Shown piece after piece: positions 32,340 to 50,521 of a stretch of 64,000 nucleotides of DNA; the stretch's first letter is position 1; every line of letters begins with the position of its first letter. The notes under the pieces are model-generated. The model worked only from the letters and a program-made list of their open reading frames with translations, was not told the DNA's origin and searched no databases. Source of the DNA: Notospermus geniculatus (Eukaryota; Nemertea; Pilidiophora; Heteronemertea; Lineidae); assembly GCA_002633025.1 (NCBI GenBank), contig NMRB01000276.1, positions 291,364 through 355,363 of the forward strand, in the 5' to 3' direction. Made by a program: the position numbers and the translations under genes.

Positions 32340-35300
32340 CTAAATAAGATTAGGCTGACTCTGAGCATGTTTGACATTCCCCCGTGGTACGTGCAGGAAA
32401 TCATTATCACTAAATTCCGACGGCAAACTGGGCAGCCGTCTGCCCATATAAGGGCTTGGTGTCCGTATCACTCGACTGTCAGGATAACTTGTACCCCGCT
32501 GGGGGCTGGACTCAAGTTCATTTCCCTTTGGTTTCACAAACGACTTCCCTTTTGGTGTTATCTGAATTCCACCAATAATATCCTTATGACCACCAGATGG
32601 CGCTGAAGTTTTCCGTTTATGTTTCTCATGCTTGTCCTGTTTTTCCGGTTTCTCCTTTGGTGATTTATATTCTGATTTTACAATTTTCTCCCTAGGCGGA
32701 ATAGCTTTCATTGGTTTCAACCCCGGTGATGACCCAACTGACCCCTCACAGTCCGTATTCAGTTTTGATTTACTTTTCTTCTTCCGTAATGTCCCATAGA
32801 GAAAATTCGACAGTTTTGACACCCTTTTTTGATGCGGTTCCTCCGACTCCTTCTTACCATGTGACGCTTTACGACCCTTACCAGCAACATCAGGGTTTGA
32901 GATGGACCTTTGAAATCGGGTCTTTGTTGGCACAGTCAACTTGGAGGCTCCCAAAAGATTCTCCTGACTCCCTCGCTTAACTTGTTTCATATCGAGAAGG
33001 TTTGTGAAAGGCATCGGGACGTCATCCTTCACCACCCCATCATCGTCTATTTCAAAATAATCATCCTTCACTACCCCGTCATCATCTATTTCAAAGTATC
33101 CCTCCTCGTTCGGTTCCGTGGGTTGCTGCTTCTGCTGCATCCGTTCTGACAGTTCTTCACAACTATACGACTGGAGACCATTCCGTGAGATTTTCGGCGG
33201 TAGAAGTAAATACCCTGCATCATCATCATCATCCTGCGGGAAATCCGGCTCACAAATCGGAGCACGTGAGCGATGAGACCACGTCTTGAATGGATCACCA
33301 ATTGTATTCCGGTTGATATCCTTCCCCCGATAACCCTTGACTGGTGTCACGGAAATATCAGGAATTAGGGGCCCGTCAATATCAATATCAACAACATGAG
33401 GATTCTGATTTATTTCATACATGGATTGACTTTTTGTAAAGTTTTGAACGCTAACACTTCCGCTTTCATTCGTCGGTGGTAAACTTTTCCGAAGGTCCGT
33501 CATTTTGAGGTATTCATCTCCACCGCCATAATCATTACGGTCCATCATCGGCTCTGGTGATCTACGCAATTGAATCTGAGAAGCATTTTCCCTCAAACTG
33601 TCCATACCTAAGTATTCATTAGAATCGTTCGGAGCGAGATATTCCACTGACGAGTTTGTATTCCCTGAGAGTGTTGCTTTCGATCCCAGACTATCCATAC
33701 CAAGATACTCATCCGAATCAGGTCCGAGGTATTCAACCGAATCATTTGCCTTTATATTTGGAACCCTTTTCCTTATTGCCTCCACATCATGTGCATCCGC
33801 GTAAGGATCCTCATACTTTTTCGATCCACTACCACTCATTAGTGCGTACTCGTTCAAGTTGTCATTATCACTCGCCAGAGAGGTGGGGAATGGTGGGACA
33901 GGGGGAGGTTTTCTTGGAACTGGGGGTGGTGGTTCTTCGGGCATATCGGGATCAATGTATGGAGAAATATCACCCTCATCTACATAGGTGTTCTCTCTAA
34001 CCACCGGCTGTCGACGTTTGGGTATAAAAGTTGACATTGCAGCCTTCGTGGGTATCGGCGGAGGGGGCCTATTTGGCAAGTCCACCGGTAACGCCAGCGG
34101 CACTGGTGGTGGTGGCATGAGAGGTATGTCAGCAATCTCATCTGGTACAGGCGGTGCCGGTTGACTTGGGATTCCAGGTTCTTCATATTCAACCGGTTGA
34201 TTTGGGATTCCTGCTTCTTCGTATTCGACCGGTTGAACTTTATAATTATCTGCATCCTCGTATTGAAAAACATTTTTACTGTCGAGTCTTTTCGGGATTG
34301 TTGGTAGTCTCGTGAACGGACCTGGTGGGGGTATTGTGGGTGGCGGAGGCTTCGACCGTTTCTCGTTTTGTGCAGATTTCAATACTTCGTCTGGCTGTTC
34401 ATATTGGTTAGCGCCATCTATTAGAGGTTTTGGTAACACCTGTGAAGTGACAACTGATTGATCAAGTAAAGTTCTTGGCTTTATCATGATTTGACGTCTC
34501 TCTGTCGGGCTAATAAGTTGTGGGTAGTCGCCGAAGTTCATGAGGTCACTCTTCGCGGGTTCTCCAGCAGGCGGAGGGTCAAAACTGAGGCGACCCAGAG
34601 CGGTGCTCGCGTGTCTGAAATTGAAATAAGGACCGTCAAATCAAGAAACTGAACCTTGCGTCCAGACGGACAAAAGAGTCAACCTGTAGCAGATGAAAAT
34701 GTATGGAGATTATACCTACCCATCCTTTTTGGCGTCTGCATGCGTTGAATCGCTAACAACATCAGGCATAGTGGACACGACTGATTCACGTTCACTTGGA
34801 CCATGGTCGTTCTGTATGTCCTGTATGTGGTCGTATAAATCGGCGCAATACATGCTGGCGCGGACGCTCTCACGGGGACGGGGGTGAACAAGCGTTATTC
34901 TCTTTAGGTGGTTATATTCATCTTGATCTTCATCAACTGATTCAGCTGGGTAATTCTGAAACGATTTTGATGTCTGAAGTCACGGGGTAGGGCCTAGTCG
35001 CATGGCTCGAGGGGTATATAGTTATATAGGGCTGTTCATAGAAGTTGAAGAAATCATTTCACCAAGGACGCCAAGTTCCCATCCGGAATTAGTCACTTCT
35101 GTTCATTTTGACCTCCAACATCAGCACACCTCTTGGTTAAGGACACCATCTGTCAGTCACAAAGCTATCCTTAACAGAAAGGTTGCACTGCATTTGTGAC
35201 AAAATGCACCTAGTCAACTACTTACATCGGCCAAACTTGCTGCCTGCATGACATAATTATCTAAAACATTATAGAGTTCATCATCGTGTCCTCGTCTTGT

Positions 35301-37764
35301 CTTGAAGACATACGAGCCTTCACCGAATGGAGATTTCTTCCCACAGTCCAGGGAGAAGTGGCCTCTACTGTCGCTTTCGTAACTACGGATACACCTGAGA
35401 GGCCAGTGAGCAATAAGGGAACGGGATTGCTGGAAAGAGAGACAGACGAAGGCAATCAGTTGAAAGAAGACTCCGCAAGCCAACTCCTGTTGTGTCATTA
35501 CAAGCTTGCAAGTCAGAAACATTGTAAGAGTTCCGAGTACAGCATCAATGACAATGTTGACACCATGATCAATGGAGAGAGATTCCACTGCTATGATTCC
35601 CAGTCACATTGGCTTGATCCACCCCTGCAGGGAACTAGATGTCCTACCTGTAAAGCGAGGCTGATGCCCCAAGGAGACACGTGTAAGATGCAGACACTAC
35701 CGACGGCTCCCAATCTCTCTTGGTCTAGTGTGTTCTCTGGAAGCACAGTGAAGGAAAGCCCTGGAATGAGAAGGAATTAGACGTCATCTATGATCACTTC
35801 AGTTGAAGAGGACGGTTAAATCACAGCACCGGATTCAAAATTGGTCGGCACAAAATCGTCAAGACAACACCGTGAAGACCTCACACTCCGTTTCATGCTA
35901 TATTTGGCTCGAATCCTTCGTTACTTTCTACTGTGCTGCCTCCAGCAGGCGCATCTAAAGATCGCACTGTAATCCAGACAAGGGTAAAGAAGAAGTAATG
36001 AAACTTTGGCCTCAGCTTGCACGTATAGAGCTACAGACAACAGCACTGGTGCAGGCAACAAAACTGACCTAAAGCATCATTCAACACCAATCATGAGAGC
36101 CTTTTCAGACTCATTATAACATGGTCATGTGAGTGATTCAGTTATTGGTATTCATGAAGAGTTCTCAGCTTTCTCTCTGAACAATTGAACGAGGTTCACA
36201 GTGAGGGGGTAATAGCTCATTTACATCAATTAAGTGATGATTTGATGAATACCACATTAACTCTTAACCCTTTCATCACTGTTGGCATGAAATAATAACA
36301 GGTCTCTAACGTGAAAGACTAAGCTTCCTACCGGACTCGAACCCACGGACCCTCACATAAGGCGGGGGTCCGTGGGTGGTAATTACCGTGATGGTAATGA
36401 AACAGTCCTTTCATTACTGTTGATGACGTTGATATTGAGTCAACAGCTGCGGCTCATTATTTGATCTTTAGACAGTATGGGGAGGTGGTATGTCAAACAG
36501 GAGGAAACTGGTGCCCCTGGGGAAAAACTGCACTGTGAGTCACACTCTGTGTCACATGAAGGGTCTGACTGGGGATTGAACCCAGAACCTCAGAGGTGAC
36601 AGGTGCCGATGTTTCCACTACATCACTCTGACAGGCCACAGGCCAACGAAACACCATTGAAAGCTTACCCTCTAAGTTATCTCGAAGTATGGTCTGTGTC
36701 TGTATATTGAAGGAAAAAGTATCTATACTGCTCTGGTCAGTGGCACCGACATGGACTTCTTGGGTTGGCGTGCTGACTGTACACACGTACCGATCGGTGT
36801 GGCATTTGAGTAACCGATATGAAGGCCATAAGGAAATATGATCTGGAAGAAAATGAGAGCATCATCATAGCATCATCTTTGTCATTCTGTCAAGTAAATA
36901 GAATAGATACACTTTTAACTGACAGGGGCAGATCCACGATTTCAGAAAAGAGGGGGGNNNNNNNNNNNNNNNNNNNNNNNNNNNNNNNNNNNNNNNNNNN
37001 NNNNNNNNNNNNNNNNNNNNNNNNNNNNNNNNNNNNNNNNNNNNNNNNNNNNNNNNNNNNNNNNNNNNNNNNNNNNNNNNNNNNNNNNNNNNNNNNNNNN
37101 NNNNNNNNNNNNNNNNNNNNNNNNNNNNNNNNNNNNNNNNNNNNNNNNNNNNNNNNNNNNNNNNNNNNNNNNNNNNNNNNNNNNNNNNNNNNNNNNNNNN
37201 NNNNNNNNNNNNNNNNNNNNNNNNNNNNNNNNNNNNNNNNNNNNNNNNNNNNNNNNNNNNNNNNNNNNNNNNNNNNNNNNNNNNNNNNNNNNNNNNNNNN
37301 NNNNNNNNNNNNNNNNNNNNNNNNNNNNNNNNNNNNNNNNNNNNNNNNNNNNNNNNNNNNNNNNNNNNNNNNNNNNNNNNNNNNNNNNNNNNNNNNNNNN
37401 NNNNNNNNNNNNNNNNNNNNNNNNNNNNNNNNNNNNNNNNNNNNNNNNNNNNNNNNNNCGCCCCCCCCCCCCCCCCAATGATGAGGTCTGTGCCTGTGGT
37501 GGTGAGAGCCACCAGAGATAAAACCCTAATGGAATGGAACGCATTATGTCATGTCATGTAGGCCTAGGCCCTTTATCTAGGCCTACATGTATGTCGACAT
37601 GCTTAGTGACACACAACTTTAGAGCTGAACACATGTGATACACAAGCACTGTACAATAACACACACACAACACCTGTATATTTATACACGGTGGAGTGAA
37701 CACGAAACTGTAATGGCATTTGTTCCTAACTAACCTCGTAAATAACATCCCGAATCAAAGCCAT
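32340..37764 (-). CDS. DOK-like: DOK-like docking protein (IRS-type PTB, long SH2/SH3-ligand tail); PH domain probably in gap
   Basis: This is a cytoplasmic adaptor for tyrosine-kinase signalling. Minus-strand exons supported by phase are a start exon 37764-37735 (MALIRDVIYE, tentative), 36842-36669, 35760-35648, 35429-35226, 34955 or 34973-34720, and 34614-32340. Exons 35760-35226 encode the PTB domain: FTVLPENTLDQERLGAVGSV, ILHVSPWGISLALQ, IAHWPLRCIRSYESDSRGHF, SLDCG and GSYVFKTRRGHDDELYNVL. This fits the DOK pattern strand by strand. DOK proteins carry a PH domain before the PTB; the 36958-37458 gap lies exactly there. The 757-aa last exon is disordered. It has four YxxM sites (YALM, YLGM twice, YLKM; PI3K p85 ligands), YEIN (GRB2-type), PPPVPRKPPPVPP and other SH3 ligands, and RSISNP (14-3-3-like). 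Short internal duplications include YFEIDDDGVVKDD twice. Confidence 0.8.
36540..36645 (-). repeat. tRNA-derived SINE-like sequence
   Basis: On the minus strand, GTCAGAGTGATGTAGTGG (A-box-like) is followed about 40 nt later by GGTTCAATCCC (B box) and CAGTCAGAC closing a stem. This is the layout of a tRNA-related SINE head. It lies between the linker and first PTB exons of the DOK-like gene. Confidence 0.5.
36958..37458. other. Assembly gap (501 N)
   Basis: Unknown bases. The left edge has GGGGCAGATCC and a G run and the right edge a long C run, so a G/C-homopolymer-ended element probably broke the assembly. It likely also hides PH-domain exons of the DOK-like gene. Confidence 1.
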
Positions 37765-38282
37765 GGTCTTCTTCAACTTCGTATACAATCAAACATGAAA
37801 CTGACACAACTTTGTAACAAGGTGATGACGGTGGAAACCATTGAATAAACTTATCACAAACTTTCTTGTCAAACAATGTATTTCCGTATTGCACAGGTGA
37901 CCTAATTGAGGTCAGTGTAAAAGTCACACCGGAACCCGGCAACCGGTCTGCCGAATTCTTTCGCGCGTGGGCGTGGCGTGGTCTGACGATGTATTTTCAT
38001 ATGCTGTAAATGTGAGATAAATGAAATAATATGCATGGGAAGTTGCAAAATAACAACCGGTATTCCCAGAAAAGGTGGCTGTTATTCTGTATTGCTCCCA
38101 GATTCCCTGCGTCGGCGGTGCGGGTTTCGCCCGGGTTGGTTTTATCCGACAACTGCGGGAGGCAGACGGACGCGAACATGTTACCAAGGGCATTGAACTG
38201 AATAGCCTAAACTTGATTGGTTCAGCTATTTCACAATACCTTATTCCCCTCCCCAATCCCCCATGAAGGCTGCCGGGAGGCG

Positions 38283-38521
38283 AACTTTTTTTTCCTAACC
38301 GATATGTCCATTACGACCAACTTTTTTTTCCTAACCAGTATAGCAAAACCTAATCCTAATCCTAATCTGAACCCTAATCCTAATACTATTCCCAAAACTA
38401 ACCCTGACCCTAACCCTAACCCTTACCCTTACCCAATCATTAACCTTCTATTCACTTCGTTAAGTTCGTTTCGTAATGGATATACTGGTTAGGAATCTAT
38501 ACTGGTTAGGAAAAAAAAATC
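38283..38521. repeat. Foldback element with interstitial telomere-like CCCTAA/CCTAAT repeats
   Basis: T-run plus CCTAACCAGTATAG near 38322 and CTATACTGGTTAGG plus an A run near 38500 are inverted ends. A second pair (CCTAACCGATATGTCCATTACG-like and CGTAATGGATATACTGG) sits beside them. The core 38348-38440 is a degenerate array of CCTAAT, CCCTAA and CCCTTA hexamers. Confidence 0.75.
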
Positions 38522-38643
38522 CGCTGCCGGGAGACACGGGGAAAGGCAATTGTCTTTAGGAGTCGGCCTTTCAGGTCACTAGAGGTCACGCTAGGCCTCA
38601 GTCCGAACGGCCAGACTCGCTCTGCACTCTCCGGGCCGAAAGG

Positions 38644-38651
38644 CCACGTCA
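38644..38651 (-). promoter_or_regulatory. UPRE-like site (TGACGTGG) upstream of BiP
   Basis: The minus strand reads TGACGTGG, the core bound by ATF6/XBP1 in unfolded-protein-response promoters. It lies about 390 bp upstream of the BiP TATA box. Function is inferred from the match and the neighbouring gene. Confidence 0.4.
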
Positions 38652-38949
38652 GGTTGACAGATAACTTCGAGGTTTCATCACCCTTGCGTCATCAGATTGC
38701 GCGCAGCAGTTCAGTGAAACGAGCAGACGACAGATCTGATTCATGCCACTCTCCAATACAACAGCGCATAATGAATACGTGAATGAGTGTTGAATAGTTG
38801 GGGCCTAGCTTCTGGAGAATGATTGGAACAACACGTTTCATATCGAGGCTACCTTGTATGCAGGTTATCGATCGAAAATAGCGCTGGTCGACACCATGCG
38901 TTTTTGATTTCGTAGACCTGGAGACGAGGTAGAGTAGTTTCCCGCTCAT

Positions 38950-38968
38950 CCAATCACAAATCAACACG
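38950..38968 (+). promoter_or_regulatory. ERSE-like site in BiP promoter
   Basis: CCAAT, nine bases, then ACACG: this matches the ER stress element CCAAT-N9-CCACG with one mismatch. It sits about 65 bp upstream of the TATA box, a normal location for BiP promoters. Confidence 0.5.
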
Positions 38969-39033
38969 AGAATGTCGCACTCTATTTGAACACCGTGTGG
39001 GTCAAGAATCGACACATTTTTGATAAGAAAGCC

Positions 39034-39040
39034 TATAAAA
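39034..39040 (+). promoter_or_regulatory. TATA box of BiP
   Basis: TATAAAA within GCCTATAAAACC. Transcription would begin near 39065. A non-coding first exon would run to a donor at 39161/39162 (GATAG/GTAAGT) and splice to the acceptor TTTATTCCAG ending at 39910, seven bases before the BiP start codon. Confidence 0.6.
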
Positions 39041-39064
39041 CCAAAAGTTCACTCTCGACTCCCG

Positions 39065-39161
39065 AACTTTCATTGACGTGTGCCGATTATTCGTGTTCAG
39101 TGTCAATTTTTCTCAAGTTGTGACCGCAAATTTTGGAATCCACGAGGACAGATCAAGATAG
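39065..39161 (+). other. Probable 5' untranslated exon of BiP
   Basis: It lies about 25-30 bp after the TATA box and ends in a consensus donor GTAAGT. The intron (39162-39910) contains a GGGCCGTATTTAA-ended repeat. Its left limit is estimated. Confidence 0.5.
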
Positions 39162-39252
39162 GTAAGTCTCACTATATTTGGATTTCCCGAAGTTTGACTT
39201 CCCCCGTCAAAACTTGTAGGGTGCATGAAAATTCGGAATAATTTGGCCTATA

Positions 39253-39418
39253 CAGGGCCGTATTTAAAGGGGGGCGAGGGGGGCAGTTGCCCCCCCCCTG
39301 AGCCAACCAAAAAACGTGATTTTCATGCGGATTTTGGGCAAAAAACGGCAAAAAGAGGTCTTCTGCCCCCCTGAGAGGCTTCTGCCCCCCCTGGACCAAA
39401 AAGTTAAATACGGCCCTG
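39253..39418. repeat. G/C-run element with CAGGGCCGTATTTAA ends
   Basis: CAGGGCCGTATTTAA and TTAAATACGGCCCTG are perfect inverted ends around G- and C-runs (GGGGGGCAGTTGCCCCCCCC). It lies in the BiP 5' untranslated intron. Confidence 0.85.
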
Positions 39419-39917
39419 CTATATGCAGATACTTCTCTGCGTCTCTCTCGCCGGCGATCTTGGTCCGAAATAGTGTGTCGTCGGGCCAATATTTTTCGGG
39501 CTGTCGGCGCCCACAACTCCAAAGCCTACAGCCTGGGGTGTTCCTGCATGCAGCCGATCCAGTGCTGCTCCACGCCTGACGAAATACGGCCGGGACTGAA
39601 GGCGCGGAGTTTTAGCTGATCAGTACTTGGCAGGAGTAGCGCTAAGATGCGTCCCTGAACGCTTTGAAATTAAAATTGGACGCTTTACTTGAGGACATGA
39701 GTCAAAATATAAAAAACGTCCACAGAAAATGAAGGGGGAGGTATGACCTGATGACAGACGTATGTTTTTCAGCTTGTGTAAAGAAAAAACGTCCATTGCT
39801 TTTTGGACGCATGCTTTGAATCCTTTACTATTGAAAACCGCCTACTGTAGAGACTGTCGCAGCGCAAGCAAGTCCTGTAGTTTTTTTAATGTGACATTTC
39901 GTTTATTCCAGTCCAAT

Positions 39918-43903
<3,986 letters not shown>

Positions 43904-44455
43904 TTCGTCTTTTAGTCTCCGTCCACAGTCACTATGTTCCGTTCGCTCCATGGGTGAGTTGATGGGGTGTTGAAGAGACAGCTTGTGTAGTCTATACGGT
44001 ACGTCCATTTCGCCCTCCAATGCATTTACCAAGGGTTAGGGTTAGCTCTAGTACTAGGGGCATCTAGGGAAATGGCAAAATTGGGTAGAGCAATCTGCAG
44101 CTGTAATTTGTTGACACTGGATTTCGTCCACACACAGAACACAAACTTAGCGAGTTCACTATCACCCTCCTGAGATTCACTTGCCTAATGAAACCACACA
44201 CCCTCCTCCGTGTCACAATTATAGGAATCACAATTCATGAACATGAAATATGGTGAATGTGAAATTACTATTGAAACTGAGTGAAAGGTCATTTCATGCC
44301 AGATTTAACTTGAATATGATGCAAAGGAACAAAAATATTCTGTGATACTTTCTTTAATCATGATCATCATTCCATTATTCTTGATATCATTTATCACACT
44401 TGTAAAATGCACTATTCTTTGTAAATACATGTACAATGTTATATTTATGTTTTTG

Positions 44456-44472
44456 AATAAAATGAAAATAAA
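44456..44472 (+). terminator. Candidate BiP polyadenylation signals
   Basis: AATAAA occurs at 44456-44461 and again at 44467-44472, about 550 nt after the stop codon and just before the QTRT1 stop codon on the other strand. The two 3' ends are therefore close or overlapping. Confidence 0.5.
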
Positions 44473-44535
44473 ACATTTCATTTTAAATTCTCCTTTCCAA
44501 GGTAGCATCGCTGCTGAAAATGTCACAAGCCATTA

Positions 44536-47222
<2,687 letters not shown>

Positions 47223-47358
47223 GTTTTAGAATCTAAAAATAATCACCAATCAAAATTGCTGATACATTTATAATGGTCTGTTCTCCGCACTCGGGCACCT
47301 CTCGTCCTGGGACCTCGCTCTTGGGGACCTACTTCGATGTTGACTGCTTCCCATCGTT

Positions 47359-47416
47359 GCCGCTCCACTCCCGCGGCGCTACTGTCCGAGAGTGAGCGCC
47401 GCGGGAGTGGAGCGGG
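47359..47416. repeat. Short GC-rich hairpin near QTRT1 promoter
   Basis: GCCGCTCCACTCCCGCGGCG pairs with CGCCGCGGGAGTGGAGCG across a CTACTGTCCGAGAGTGAG loop. Similar words (GGAACGGACAGTAGCGCCGC and GGATTGGAGCGGC) occur near 62140-62175, suggesting a dispersed family. Confidence 0.7.
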
Positions 47417-47591
47417 AATAGACGGTTACCCTTGGAACCCTTTCCCATATTTCCTGGGGAAAATGCCATGAAGAATTCAACGAATCGTGTTCTGAAAAAC
47501 AGTGTGCGAATCGGATATCGCTTACCTTTTCTCAGAAGTTAAAATTCTGTTACCATTATCGACACCCTCATAACAAAAAGTGCCAAACAGT

Positions 47592-48016
47592 GCTTTTCCA
47601 CGAGGCGTTTGCGGGCGCGGAATATATCGAACCAACGTATTTCCCATAGCTGTTTCACCCGCACCCGCTCGCGAGATTTTTTTTCCCACATGAGTTCGGG
47701 ACACCAACCTTATCTCATTTGCATACAGCCAATCAGGGCTGTTGTTGACGTAAACGTGTGGAGCACGTGCGCAACTTACCCAGATAAATTGTTTCGTTGG
47801 ATGATAGGTGGCAGTGTTCAATAAACCGAAGCATGACGGAAAGTCCCGAAGTGTTCCGAATGTACACGCGCTCCTCCAACGGTTTACGTCAACAACAGCC
47901 CTGATTGGCTGTATGCAAATGAGATAAGGTTGGTGTCCCGAACTCATGTGGGAAAAAAAATTTCGCCACCCGCTCCCGCCACCGAAACCGCGAACGCAAA
48001 CGTCTCGTGGAAAAGC
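47592..48016. repeat. Foldback MITE, GCTTTTCCACGAGGCGTTTG ends
   Basis: The ends GCTTTTCCACGAGGCGTTTGCG-like and CGCAAACGTCTCGTGGAAAAGC-like are inverted, given here at their limits. The arms also share CCCACATGAGTTCGGGACACC and TCAGGGCTGTTGTTGACGTAA in opposite orientation. Total 425 bp. Confidence 0.85.
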
Positions 48017-48053
48017 AGCCCAAGTCATTTTTTGGCGATTTTGAGCTCATGCC

Positions 48054-49464
48054 TAAGGCGGGGCTCCACATGACAGTAAACTGTGGATAGTAACTGAAAA
48101 ACTGTTGATAGAAAACTATCCATGGTCCTTCCACTAGACAGAGAAAATCGCCAATAGAGTTGTTGTCTATTCGCAACAGTCGCAGTGCTCAAAAAGTCCC
48201 AGGAAATGTGGCAGCCCGCATTATGTAATATGACATGTCATGCGTGGTCAGGGTGGTTGTGCATGTTTAATACACAATCACTTCAGCCACATTTACCCTG
48301 ACATATAGTACATGTAATACTTTTTGAATCAAAGCAACAGTGTATTTTGCCTGAAGGTGTACCGGTAGGCCTATTGTTGCCCATCCTGGGAACCCAGGGC
48401 ATTTCCACTCTGCATAGCGCGTTACGTGCGAATAGGGGAGCGCGTTTTAGAGGACCTGTTGCAAGAGGATGATTGTTGCCACATTGAACTGGTTGCACTT
48501 GGCTGCTTCGTGAGGGACAGTTGTACAACAGTCACACCATTGTACTTTCGAGGGACAGTCGTTCTTGCAACAGTTGCTGAACAGTTGCAGAACAGTTGCA
48601 GTCATGGCCAGAAGGGATCGAGCAACGGTGGATGAACTGGCTGCTTTCGAGCAAGCTCGTCCTGAATACAGCAGTGACACTACTAGGATTGAGAACTTTG
48701 GGGGGGGGGGGCTTACTGCGCATGCTAGGGCCATATCTCAGGAATTGAAAGAACAGTTAGGCCCATTTTATTTGCGTTAGCCTCGTACACTTGGTGTGCC
48801 AAAGTCAAACCAGCCGGGGTTCAAATCCATGCTGTCCTCCTCTGTGACAGGGACCTCACTAACTATCTGTACTTTCATCTGCCTCATGGCTGCTTTAATA
48901 GGTCATATGAAAAGAACAGCATTTCCCTTAGATTTAGTCATGTCGTCATTTTTTCCCAGCATTTTTTTTTCACAAAGTGTTTTGAAGATGCTGAATAATG
49001 CCTCTTATCTTATTAATTTGGACCTCTTGATGATTGCATGCATAAGTATATGTTTTTGTGACACTTGACCTTTAACTACTCGTCAAGTGGGACGTGAAGG
49101 TAGAATGCATAATAGCCAGTCATTACGTCATTCAAATGAGTGACAGGGACATGGGTCAGGAATAAATAAATCCTGGAAAACCCTCACATGGCTGAAGGCC
49201 TATTACATAATGCTTGTTGTCACATTTCCTGCGACTGTCCGAGCACTGCGACAGTTGCGAATAGACAACAACTCTATTNAGCTTACAAAATCTATCGGGA
49301 TCACTTCCACACGACAGAAATTGACTATCCCACAATCTTTCGGACAGTTATCTATTGCTATCATACAGTCACTAGCTGAACAACTTCCACGGGATAGTCA
49401 TTGGACATTTACTTTCTGACAGCAAACTTTCGCTAGAAAACTGTCATGTGGAGCCGCGCCTTTA
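48054..49464. mobile_element. 1.4-kb DNA transposon with TAAGGCGGGGCTCCACATGA ends
   Basis: TAAGGCGGGGCTCCACATGA at the left and TCATGTGGAGCCGCGCCTTTA at the right are imperfect inverted ends. Inner arms (GTTGTCTATTCGCAACAGTCG and CGACTGTTGCGAATAGACAAC-type words) lie near 48165 and 49245. The interior contains short open frames (for example 48604-48780) that I cannot assign to a transposase. The TTA/TAA-flanked ends would suit PIF/Harbinger, but this is a guess. One ambiguous base lies at 49279. Confidence 0.7.
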
Positions 49465-50228
49465 CTCATGTATTTTTTTGATGTTCTAACTTTGTACAAC
49501 TGTCCAATTCATTGTGAACGTGAAGCACGTGACCCACAATTAGTCACTTTTGCCAAGTCCGTGATGGTGTGATTTAGGCCATATTTCATTTCTGACATAG
49601 GCAATTCGCTAGTGACTTAGGCATTTTTGACACCCTCTCAAAATGGATCCGTGTGTTTGACGGCCCGCAGCCATTTACTCTCAGGAAATTCAATGATTTG
49701 CAGTCAATGAAGCATGTCTTGCCTCAAAACTCCCACAATTACTTTGACACATTCATATCTGGGGCATAAATTTCAGCAGTGTAGGCCTACCTTGTTGACT
49801 TTTGCCTAAATCATCAGAAGAATACTTCTGGTTTTTGCCTCAGTCATGTTGCATGACAGAACTCACTATTTCTTTGCCTAAGTTATTTGACCATTTTGTA
49901 ATCATAATAACAAATCGCTAGCAGTATTTCATTTAGCTTGCATTAAGAAGTAGTTAATAAATTCTCATTTGGTGTTAAAATGCAACAGTTTTTGGCATTT
50001 TTCTCAAAAATGAAAAAAATGACTTAGGCACTTTTATTATGCGGGTGACGATATATAGGCCGTCTAATTCATGAACGATTTGCAAATTGAACATTCTAAA
50101 TACAAGCATGGAGGTATAAAATAAGATACCTCCATGTTACAGTTTGCGTGAATTTTTGAATAGACCGCCATTCCATCACCACAGCACCACCGTCAGAAAC
50201 AACTTGCCAATTGCACTTTGCCCGTCAA
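49465..50228. other. About 760 bp AT-rich, no gene seen
   Basis: No open frame, RNA gene or strong inverted repeat recognised. Confidence 0.5.
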
Positions 50229-50235
50229 AAAGAAT

Positions 50236-50300
50236 TCCTTGACAGTGGCGGATCCAAGGGGGGGGGGGCGTGCCCGGCGTACGCCCCCCCCCCGTTCAGC
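50236..50300 (+). repeat. G-run transposon end (GGCGGATCCAAGGGGG)
   Basis: ACAGTGGCGGATCCAAG and a G run face a C run at 50284-50293, forming a short foldback. The same GGATCC-plus-G-run motif edges the gaps at 25849 and 36958. Confidence 0.6.
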
Positions 50301-50516
50301 CGCCGAGCAGCAAAAATGTTGGAAGGCATATAATCAGACCCCTGATTTTCAGTAAAAAGAAAGTTCAATTTGGCCTTCCCAGGTGCCAGGAAATCGCGTT
50401 TCCGGCACTTTACCCAAAATTTTTTGGCGCTTCGCGCCTTCGGGGCTCAGGGAATGGGGGTTGCATTCACGTACAAAATATTGTCGTCAAAATTTTGGAA
50501 TTGATAGAAAAAAATG

Positions 50517-50521
50517 AAAAA
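50517..50521 (-). terminator. RNA polymerase III terminator of SRP RNA
   Basis: On the minus strand a TTTTT run follows CCTTCC directly after the conserved 3' end of the RNA, with another T run just beyond. Confidence 0.75.

Noticed and set aside
36320-36375. tRNA-like T-arm (GGTTCGAGTCC on the minus strand)
   Set aside because: Only a B-box-like word and a GC hairpin are present. No A box, anticodon arm or acceptor stem could be formed.
48795-48835. B-box-like GGGTTCAAATCC
   Set aside because: No convincing upstream A box or cloverleaf; it lies inside the 48054-49464 element and may be a SINE fragment at most.
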